The notes under the pieces are model-generated. The model was not told the DNA's origin, made no database searches, and was given only the letters and a program-made list of their open reading frames with translations. This document shows, piece by piece, positions 1-5,675 of a DNA stretch of 8,045 bases. Origin of the DNA: Ramlibacter sp. Its GTDB lineage: Bacteria; Pseudomonadota; Gammaproteobacteria; Burkholderiales; Burkholderiaceae_C. The first letter of the stretch is position 1. Each line of letters opens with the position of its first letter. The stretch lies in the NCBI GenBank assembly GCA_025351615.1, contig JANXVP010000360.1:1-8045 (forward strand), given 5' to 3'. The translations under genes and the position numbers were made by a program.

Positions 1-949
1 TGTAGCCGCGCTCGAAATCGGTATGGATGACGCCAGCCGCCTGCGGACCGGTGGCGCCGACAGCGACGGTCCAGGCGCGCACTTCCTTGACGCCGGCCGT
101 GAAGTAGGTCTGCAGTCCGAGCAGCTTGAACGCGGCGCGGATCAGCCGGTTCAGGCCGGGCTCCTGCTGGCCGATCTCGGACAGGAACATCAGCTTGTCC
201 TCGTCGCTCATGTCGGCCATCTCGGCTTCCATCTTGGCGCAGATCGCCACCACCGGCGCGTTCTGCTTCGCCGCGTAGTCGCACAGGCGGTCGAGGTAGG
301 GGTTGTTGTCGAACCCGTCTTCCGCCACATTGGCGACGAACATCGCAGGCTTGGCGGTAATCAGGCACAACGGCTTCACCAGCGGCTGGTCTTCCTTGCT
401 GAACGCCAGCGCCCGCACCGGCGTCCCCTGGTTCAGCGCGGCCTGGCAGCGCTCGAGGATGGCGACGATCTTGGCCGCCTCCTTGTCGCCCGAGCGAGCG
501 GTCTTGTGATGGCGATGCAGCGCCTTGTCGACCGTGCCCAGATCGGCCAGGCAGAGCTCGGTCTGGATCACCTCGATGTCATTGACCGGATCGACCTTGC
601 CGGCCACATGGATCACGTTCTCGTCGTCGAAGCAGCGCACCACGTTCACTGTCGCGTCGGTTTCCCGGATATGCGCCAGGAACTGGTTGCCCAGGCCCTC
701 GCCCTTGCTGGCGCCGGCGACCAGGCCGGCGATGTCGACAAATTCGACGATCGCGGGAACAACCCGCTCAGGCTTCACAATCGCAGCGAGTTGCGCCAGC
801 CTGGGGTCTGGAAGTTCCACCACGCCGACGTTCGGCTCGATGGTGCAGAAAGGGTAGTTTTCCGCGGCGATCCCGGCCTTGGTCAATGCATTGAACAAGG
901 TGGACTTTCCGACGTTGGGCAGTCCTACAATGCCGCACTTCAAGCTCAT
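1..949 (-). CDS. ychF: YchF/OLA1-family ribosome-associated P-loop ATPase, 3' end cut by window edge
   Basis: Reading the minus strand from the ATG at 949 gives 316 uninterrupted codons that match YchF (usually about 363 residues), so roughly 45-50 C-terminal residues lie outside the window. Visible motifs are the Walker A/G1 loop GLPNVGKS at residues 9-16, the G3 motif DIAG at 72-75 followed by the glycine-rich [12 protein letters not shown] stretch typical of YchF, and NVAE at 207-210 in place of the usual NKxD. In this family that G4 change goes with ATP being preferred over GTP. Residues from about 280 begin the C-terminal TGS domain. The family binds ribosomes and is linked to translation and stress responses in the cytoplasm. 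The start is fixed by the conserved [12 protein letters not shown] opening; the upstream GGA is only a weak ribosome site. It diverges from the sensor gene at 981. Confidence 0.97.
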   Translation of the reverse strand, partial: MSLKCGIVGLPNVGKSTLFNALTKAGIAAENYPFCTIEPNVGVVELPDPRLAQLAAIVKPERVVPAIVEFVDIAGLVAGASKGEGLGNQFLAHIRETDATVNVVRCFDDENVIHVAGKVDPVNDIEVIQTELCLADLGTVDKALHRHHKTARSGDKEAAKIVAILERCQAALNQGTPVRALAFSKEDQPLVKPLCLITAKPAMFVANVAEDGFDNNPYLDRLCDYAAKQNAPVVAICAKMEAEMADMSDEDKLMFLSEIGQQEPGLNRLIRAAFKLLGLQTYFTAGVKEVRAWTVAVGATGPQAAGVIHTDFERGY

Positions 950-980
950 GTCAGTTCCAGAAAATCAAGGCGCAAAGTGT

Positions 981-2828
981 ATGCGATGGGTTCCTTGGGT
1001 GCGGTTGCCGCACCGCAAAGCCGCCTTTGCGCCGTGGGCCGCGTTGTGGTTGATCCTGCAGTGCGCCAATCTCGCCGCCGCGCCGGCGCCGCCGTTGGCG
1101 GAGCAGCGCTATCTTGCGCCGATCGTGCTGGAGGATGGGAGCAGCCCGCTGCGCGACCTGCCGCCCGCCGGCGAGTGGACTGACCAAGGCGGCAGGGCCA
1201 CTCTGGCCCAGGTGCTCGACGGCCAGGCCCGGTTCGGCCCTTTTCAGCCTGCCCGCATCCATGCCCTGGGCGCCGGCGCGCTCTGGATCCAGTTGCGGCT
1301 GGTGCGGCCTGCCGGTTCGCAAATGGAATGGGTGGCCGAAATTCCGCTGCCGCCGGTCGATTCCGTCACGCTGTACCAACAGGACGCGCGCGGTGCCTGG
1401 CGCGCCCAGGCCGCCGGAGACAAGCTGGCCGTCGCCTCATGGCCGGAGCCTGGCCGCTTTCCGGTGTTCAGGCTCGATGTACCACCCGGCGAAACGCGCG
1501 ACGTCTATTTCAGGGTCCAGCACGACGCCCGCTCGAGCATTCCGCTGCGGATCGCCTCGGCGGCCAACCACGGGCAGCGGATGCAACTCGCCTATCTGGC
1601 CCTGGGCCTGGTGTTTGGTGGCCTGTCGCTGCTGATCGCCGCGTGCCTGGCGCAAAGCCTGGTGTACCGTGACCGCACGTTTTTCGGCTATGCGGCTTAC
1701 GCCACCATCATCGCGCTCGCCGTGGCCGCCTACACCGGGGCCGCTGGCCACCTGTTGTGGCCTCGGTCCGGCTTCATCGCCGATGCCGCGCAAGGCGGCC
1801 TGGCACTGCTTTCCGCAGCGGCAGCGATTCTGTTCGTGCGCGACCTGAGCGGCATCGCGACGAGGGCCCCGCGTCTGGCCGCGATCTCGCGCTGGACGGC
1901 TCTCGGCGTTCCCCTGCTATTGGTGACCTACCTGCTATTGGATCGGCCGACGGGAACCCTGCTGCTTGGCGCGTACCTGGCATTCGCGTGCAGCCTCAAC
2001 CTGGTGGTCGCCTGGCGGTCCTGGCGCGGCGGCGACAAGGTCAGCGCCTGGATCCTGGCGGCCTACGTGCCCCTGGCTGCCGCCGTGGTGCTGACGCTGA
2101 TGCGCATTCTCGGCATGGCGCCCGCCTCCTGGGCCAACCAGTACAGCCTGGTGGCCGCGATGGCGATCCAGGTGCCGCTGCTCCTGGTGGCCCTGAGCCT
2201 GCATTCGCGAGAGCGCCACGGCGCAACCATCCGCGAGCTTGCGCTGTCCAGCCAGGACGCGCTCACCGGGGTGCTGGCTGCGCACCTGTTCCACGACCGC
2301 CTGCGGCAACTGATGGCGCGACACCGCCGGGATGGCGAGAGTGCGGCGGTGCTGTTCATCGACGTCGCCAACTACAGCCGCATCAAGGGGGAGCATGGGT
2401 CGGCGCTGGCGGAACAAAGTCTGGTGCGCAGCGTGATCAAGTTGCGCCGTCCGCTGCGCGAGATCGACTCGCTCAGCCGCATCGGCGAAGCGCGCTTCGG
2501 CCTGATCCTGGAGGGGATGGGGTCCAGGGTGACGGTCACCGACCGCGCGGCGCGCGTTGTCGCTGCCGGAATGATGCCGATCAAGGGGCAGAAACCGGAG
2601 ATCCACCTGGAATTCCACGTCGCCGCGGCGCTGCTCGGCGAATTGAGCCTGGATGCGCCCGCGCTCACGGTCGCATTGGCGGCGCTGCTGGATTCGATGT
2701 CGCAGCACACCCGCAGGCCGATCCGCTTTATCGGCTCCCCAAGGCAGGAAACTGCGGTCGATGGCGATTCGGCCCAGTTCGGCCAGGACAGCGGACTGCC
2801 CTTGGCCGATGGACCCGCGCCGGCCTAG
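981..2828 (+). CDS. Membrane sensor: 7TMR-DISM-type periplasmic domain, 7TM region and degenerate GGDEF domain
   Basis: The predicted protein has 615 residues. Residues 1 to about 34 look like a signal peptide (basic start, hydrophobic AALWLIL core, Ala-rich end). Residues about 45-190 resemble the 7TMR-DISM extracellular domain 2, a carbohydrate-binding-like fold (ALWIQLRL, SVTLYQQD, AGDKL and FRLDVPPGETRDVYFRV). Residues about 200-405 hold seven hydrophobic segments. A GGDEF-type domain starts at D426 (DALTGV). It keeps the first metal aspartate (D461), but the guanine-contact positions read K469 and E478 instead of Asn and Asp, and the signature is GEARF (502-506), so cyclase activity is unlikely. 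The RxxD inhibitory-site motif (R493-D496) is kept five residues before the signature. I chose ATG 981 because it starts the signal peptide directly and has AAGG 10 nt upstream; ATG 948 in the same frame is possible but overlaps the ychF start. The ligand is unknown. It converges with the MOSC gene. Confidence 0.88.
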   Translation: MRWVPWVRLPHRKAAFAPWAALWLILQCANLAAAPAPPLAEQRYLAPIVLEDGSSPLRDLPPAGEWTDQGGRATLAQVLDGQARFGPFQPARIHALGAGALWIQLRLVRPAGSQMEWVAEIPLPPVDSVTLYQQDARGAWRAQAAGDKLAVASWPEPGRFPVFRLDVPPGETRDVYFRVQHDARSSIPLRIASAANHGQRMQLAYLALGLVFGGLSLLIAACLAQSLVYRDRTFFGYAAYATIIALAVAAYTGAAGHLLWPRSGFIADAAQGGLALLSAAAAILFVRDLSGIATRAPRLAAISRWTALGVPLLLVTYLLLDRPTGTLLLGAYLAFACSLNLVVAWRSWRGGDKVSAWILAAYVPLAAAVVLTLMRILGMAPASWANQYSLVAAMAIQVPLLLVALSLHSRERHGATIRELALSSQDALTGVLAAHLFHDRLRQLMARHRRDGESAAVLFIDVANYSRIKGEHGSALAEQSLVRSVIKLRRPLREIDSLSRIGEARFGLILEGMGSRVTVTDRAARVVAAGMMPIKGQKPEIHLEFHVAAALLGELSLDAPALTVALAALLDSMSQHTRRPIRFIGSPRQETAVDGDSAQFGQDSGLPLADGPAPA

Positions 2829-3679
2829 AACTGGAAGTCGGCAGTCACGGTCTGGCCCACCTTCAAGGTCTGGTCGATGCCCTGCACAATGATCAGGTTC
2901 ATGCCGAAGCTCACCGCTCCGTTGAGGCGTTCGTTGCTGCGGTAGCTGCGCAAGGTGCCGCCCACTGCCGGGTCGATTTCCGCCGTCCCGGGATCGATGT
3001 CGGGGATCGGACACCGCGAACACGGCTTGACAGGCTTGAGCAGCACCGGCACGGCGGCGGAGATTTCCAGCAGCGCGACCCGGTCTTCGTCATGCGCGTG
3101 CAGGCCTGAAAGGACCAGGTTCGGGCGGAACCGCTCCATGCCGACCGGCGCGTGACCGCTCGAGGAGAGCTTTTCATTGAAGAGGTCGAGCGATGCCTGG
3201 CTCAGCACCAGCAGCGGAAAACCATCGCTGAACTGATTCAGCGCATCGACGCCATCGGTCCATTGCCGGCTCGACAGCCGCCGGTGCTCGGGATCGAAAC
3301 GCACCAGCCGCAGCGGGCGGCCGAGGAAGTCGCTGAACCACTGGGCCGCGATCGGGCCCATGTCGTAGGCGCTGATCAGGTCGCTCCAGATGCGGACCTG
3401 GGCCGGCTCCTCGACGGCATCGATCTGCAGATGCAGCGCCAGCATGCCGGGCGCGCGAAGCACCACCTCATGCACCTTCAGCTGCGGCCGGATGAGCGCC
3501 ATGCGTGGCAATTCGCGTTGCGTCACGAACTCGCCCTGAGCATCCACGACCATCCAGGCCCGGTCCAGGTCGAGCCCGGTCTCGGTCAGGACGGCCTCGC
3601 CAAGCTCGACCCCAGCGCAGGATTTGATTGGGTAGACAAACAGGCGCTGGATGCGGGCGGTGATTTCGGGAGAACTCAA
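2825..3679 (-). CDS. MOSC-domain molybdenum-cofactor protein, YcbX/mARC-like, without a ferredoxin domain
   Basis: The predicted protein has 284 residues. The N-terminal MOSC_N beta-barrel domain is seen from RIQRLFVYPIKSCAG (about residues 9-23) through GLDLDRAWMVVD and FVTQRELPRMALIRP. The C-terminal MOSC domain contains MERFRPNLVL and the motif KPCSRCPIPDIDP. The cysteines are C220 and C223, and in mARC proteins a cysteine in this motif binds the molybdenum. The end (TLRSYR, then FGMNLI, then LKVGQTV) also follows mARC. These enzymes reduce N-hydroxylated compounds using outside electron donors. E. coli YcbX carries its own 2Fe-2S domain after MOSC; this protein stops before it and would need a separate partner. 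The start is TTG, with AGGA 5 nt upstream. An in-frame GTG at 3757 would add 26 residues of unlikely composition and run into the UbiH gene. Substrate unknown. Confidence 0.9.
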   Translation of the reverse strand: MSSPEITARIQRLFVYPIKSCAGVELGEAVLTETGLDLDRAWMVVDAQGEFVTQRELPRMALIRPQLKVHEVVLRAPGMLALHLQIDAVEEPAQVRIWSDLISAYDMGPIAAQWFSDFLGRPLRLVRFDPEHRRLSSRQWTDGVDALNQFSDGFPLLVLSQASLDLFNEKLSSSGHAPVGMERFRPNLVLSGLHAHDEDRVALLEISAAVPVLLKPVKPCSRCPIPDIDPGTAEIDPAVGGTLRSYRSNERLNGAVSFGMNLIIVQGIDQTLKVGQTVTADFQF

Positions 3680-3684
3680 GATTT

Positions 3685-3688
3685 TCCT
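3685..3688 (-). promoter_or_regulatory. Ribosome binding site supporting a TTG start for the MOSC gene
   Basis: On the minus strand AGGA is followed by five bases and then TTG at 3679-3677. This is the best-placed ribosome site near the conserved N terminus and favours TTG over the in-frame GTG at 3757. No ATG exists in this frame between the GTG and the conserved domain. Confidence 0.55.
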
Positions 3689-3710
3689 GGGGGCGCGTCT
3701 GGTGCAGGGC

Positions 3711-3730
3711 AGCGGGCATTGTGCCCCGCT
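3711..3730. repeat. Short inverted repeat between the MOSC and UbiH genes
   Basis: AGCGGGCA (3711-3718) and TGCCCCGCT (3722-3730) pair as an 8-bp stem with one extra C, around a 3-base centre. It lies in the divergent intergenic region and covers most of the expected -35 region of the proposed UbiH promoter, the place where an operator would sit. It has no T-run on either side, so it is not a typical intrinsic terminator. No regulator is encoded next to it. The role is inferred from position only. Confidence 0.4.
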
Positions 3731-3732
3731 TC

Positions 3733-3738
3733 TACAAT
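3733..3738 (+). promoter_or_regulatory. -10-like hexamer TACAAT before the UbiH-family gene
   Basis: TACAAT matches the sigma-70 -10 consensus at five of six positions and ends six bases before ATG 3745, so transcription would begin at or next to the start codon. No clear -35 element is visible 17 bases upstream and no Shine-Dalgarno sequence precedes the ATG. This fits a leaderless message, but it is a prediction from spacing alone. Confidence 0.45.
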
Positions 3739-3744
3739 GGACCG

Positions 3745-4866
3745 ATGGCGCCCGCACTCGATGTCTGCATCCGCGGCGCCGGCATCGTGGGCCGCACTTT
3801 GGCCTTGCTGCTGGCGCGGGAACGGCTGCGCGTGGGCCTGGTCGATTATTCCGCGCCTGCCGCCGGCGACCTGAGCGACATCCGTGCCTACGCGCTGAAC
3901 CCGGCGTCGCGCGAGTTGCTGGAGATGCTGCGTGCCTGGCCCGACGAGGCCCATGCCACGCCGGTGGTGGCGATGCAGGTGCATGGCGACGAAGGCGGCG
4001 AAGTCAGCTTCGATGCCGCGGACCAGGGCGCGGCGGCGCTGGCCTGGATCGTCGACGTGGCGGCGCTGCTGGACCGGCTCGGCGAGGCATTGCGCTACCA
4101 GCCGCTGGTTGAGCGGCTGCAAGCACCGCAGCCGGCCGCACTCACCGTCGTCTGCGAAGGCCGTGCCAGCGCGACCCGGGCCGAATTCGGTGTGCAATTC
4201 GAGGTCACGTCGTATCCCCAGCGCGCCATCGCCGCCCGCCTCAGCTGCGAAAAGCCGCACGGGCTGGTCGCCCGCCAATGGTTCGCCGATGGCGAAATCG
4301 TGGCATTGTTGCCGATGGGCGGCTCCCTGACCGGGGCGCAGGGGAACTCGGTGGCGCTGGTGTGGTCAGTCCGTGAGGAACGCGCCGGCGCCCTGTTGGC
4401 CATGGACCCGGCGGCATTCGCACTTGAAGTCGAACAAGCGACCGGGCGCGAAGCCGGCGCGATGGTAGTGACGGGCGAGCGGGCCTCCTGGGCGCTGCAG
4501 CTGGCGCGGGCCGACCGCTGGTGCGGGCCGCCGGGTTGGGTGCTGGCCGGCGACGCTGCCCACACGGTGCATCCACTGGCCGGCCAGGGCTTGAACCTGG
4601 GGCTGGCCGACGCCAGGGCCCTGGCCGGGGTGCTGCGGGACCGGGAGTACTGGCGCAAGGTGGACGACCTGAAGCTGCTTCGGCGCTACGAACGGTCGCG
4701 CAAGGCCGACGTGCTGGCGATGAGCGCCACCACCGACGGACTGCAGCAGTTATTCGCGCAGCCGGCCGGCCCCTGGACGCTGCTGCGCAACTGGGGCATG
4801 ACGGGATTCGAGCACAGCGGGCCGCTCAAGCATTGGGTGGCGCGGCAGGCGATGGGCCGGCTCTAA
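3745..4866 (+). CDS. UbiH/UbiF-family FAD-dependent aromatic-ring hydroxylase (probable ubiquinone biosynthesis)
   Basis: The predicted protein has 373 residues, a little shorter than typical family members (about 390-400). The Rossmann FAD-binding motif GAGIVG is at residues 11-16. The second FAD motif, GDAAHTVHPLAGQGLNLG, is at 269-286 and is close to the UbiH/UbiI/UbiF signature. The middle DG motif is altered: EG at 138-139 (CEGRASATR), and the segment before it is short. Family members are class A flavoprotein monooxygenases that put oxygen on the quinone ring during ubiquinone synthesis. The ring position (C1, C5 or C6) cannot be told from the sequence, so I give no symbol. ATG 3745 is chosen because it directly precedes the FAD fold; GTG 3721 would add eight residues and would lie upstream of the proposed -10. 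It is followed after 27 bp by the DsbC-like gene, probably in one operon. Confidence 0.9.
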   Translation: MAPALDVCIRGAGIVGRTLALLLARERLRVGLVDYSAPAAGDLSDIRAYALNPASRELLEMLRAWPDEAHATPVVAMQVHGDEGGEVSFDAADQGAAALAWIVDVAALLDRLGEALRYQPLVERLQAPQPAALTVVCEGRASATRAEFGVQFEVTSYPQRAIAARLSCEKPHGLVARQWFADGEIVALLPMGGSLTGAQGNSVALVWSVREERAGALLAMDPAAFALEVEQATGREAGAMVVTGERASWALQLARADRWCGPPGWVLAGDAAHTVHPLAGQGLNLGLADARALAGVLRDREYWRKVDDLKLLRRYERSRKADVLAMSATTDGLQQLFAQPAGPWTLLRNWGMTGFEHSGPLKHWVARQAMGRL

Positions 4867-4893
4867 CGATTGATTTTTGACGATTGGACGACG

Positions 4894-5610
4894 ATGAACC
4901 TGACCAAGACCCGCCTGCCGGCAATGCTCATTGCGGCCGCATGCGCCGTGCCGCAGGCGCAAGCTGAAGAAGCCACGATCCGCAAGAACCTGGGCGAACG
5001 CATCCCGCAGCTGCACAAGATCGACGAGGTCAGCCGCACGCCGATGAACGGCCTGTGGGAAGTGCGGGTCGGTTCCGAGATTCTCTATACCGACCCGGAA
5101 GGCAACTTCCTGATCCAGGGGAGCCTGATCGATTCGCGGCTCAAGCGCAACCTGACCGAGGAACGGGTGGACAAACTCACGGCGGTCGATTTCGATGCGC
5201 TGCCGGTGAAAGACGCTTTCACCATCGTGCGCGGCAACGGCAAGCGCAAGCTCGCGGTTTTCGAAGACCCCAATTGCAGCTACTGCAAGCGCTTCGAACG
5301 CGACCTGCAGAAGGTCGACAACGTCACCATCCACACGTTCCTGTATCCGATCCTGGGCGGCGACTCGCCCGAAAAGTCGCGCAACATCTGGTGCAGCAAG
5401 GACAAGGGCAAGGCCTGGCAGGACCAGATGGTGCGCGACCAGTCGGCTCCGGCTTCCACCTGCGATTCGACCGCGATCGCCCGCAACCTGGAGTTCGGCC
5501 GGAAATACAAGATCAGCGGGACGCCGACGCTGATTTTCTCGGACGGATCGCGCGTGCCGGGGGCGATCAGCGCGCCGCAGGTCGAGAAGTACCTGGCTGA
5601 CGCCAAGTAG
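4894..5610 (+). CDS. dsbC: Periplasmic DsbC-like thiol:disulfide isomerase
   Basis: The predicted protein has 238 residues, the usual DsbC size. Residues 1 to about 24 form a Sec signal peptide (basic start, hydrophobic AMLIAAACAV core, cleavage likely after AQA). Residues about 25-95 are the N-terminal dimerisation domain (IRKNLGERIPQL, GLWEVRVGSEILYTD, GNFLIQGSLID). The thioredoxin-fold domain carries the active site CSYC (C128, C131) in FEDPNCSYCKRFE, and SGTPTLIF with the cis-proline at P211. A second cysteine pair, C167 and C190, matches the structural disulfide of DsbC. The family rearranges wrong disulfides in the periplasm and is kept reduced by DsbD, which is not in this window. ATG 4894 has TGGA five bases upstream and starts the signal peptide cleanly; the in-frame TTG at 4870 is less likely. 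The gap from the UbiH gene is 27 bp with no terminator, so cotranscription is expected. Confidence 0.95.
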   Translation: MNLTKTRLPAMLIAAACAVPQAQAEEATIRKNLGERIPQLHKIDEVSRTPMNGLWEVRVGSEILYTDPEGNFLIQGSLIDSRLKRNLTEERVDKLTAVDFDALPVKDAFTIVRGNGKRKLAVFEDPNCSYCKRFERDLQKVDNVTIHTFLYPILGGDSPEKSRNIWCSKDKGKAWQDQMVRDQSAPASTCDSTAIARNLEFGRKYKISGTPTLIFSDGSRVPGAISAPQVEKYLADAK

Positions 5611-5641
5611 CCGTCCAGGCAGGCAAGGCCGCCGAAGTCGA

Positions 5642-5651
5642 CGGCATGCCG
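5642..5651. repeat. 10-bp perfect palindrome CGGCATGCCG upstream of the M61 gene
   Basis: CGGCATGCCG is fully self-complementary and lies in the 65-bp gap between the DsbC-like and M61 genes, overlapping the expected -35 region of the proposed M61 promoter. A palindrome this short can arise by chance in GC-rich DNA. No T-run follows, so it does not look like a terminator. Confidence 0.25.
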
Positions 5652-5662
5652 CTGCCCTTGCG

Positions 5663-5668
5663 TATCAT
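5663..5668 (+). promoter_or_regulatory. -10-like hexamer TATCAT before the M61 peptidase gene
   Basis: TATCAT matches the -10 consensus at five of six positions and ends seven bases before ATG 5676. That would start transcription at or next to the ATG and give a leaderless message. There is no clear -35 element or Shine-Dalgarno site. The layout parallels that before the UbiH-family gene, including the shared ACCGATG at the start codon. Confidence 0.35.
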
Positions 5669-5675
5669 CGAACCG

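Noticed and set aside
926..931. TACAAT as a promoter for the sensor gene
   Set aside because: The hexamer lies in the codons of the conserved ychF start and has no clear -35 partner; the match may be due to coding constraint, so I did not list it as a feature.
976..981. TACACT on the minus strand as the ychF -10 element
   Set aside because: The position would suit a short leader, but the hexamer is a modest match and no -35 element is visible 16-17 bases upstream.
23..1183. 386-codon plus-strand open frame over the start of the window
   Set aside because: It is antisense to ychF, whose minus-strand frame shows all family motifs; the plus-strand translation resembles no protein and is rich in residues typical of GC-rich shadow frames.
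1935..3023. 362-codon minus-strand open frame opposite the sensor
   Set aside because: It overlaps the sensor and the well-supported MOSC frame and has no recognisable motif.
1757..3109. 450-codon plus-strand open frame spanning the end of the sensor and the start of the MOSC region
   Set aside because: It runs through two well-supported genes in other frames and gives an Arg/Gly/Ala-rich sequence with no domain.
5610..5645. Possible terminator after the DsbC-like gene (GCCGTC at 5610-5615 and GACGGC at 5640-5645)
   Set aside because: The stem is only 6 bp around a 24-base loop and no T-run follows, so it is not a credible intrinsic terminator.
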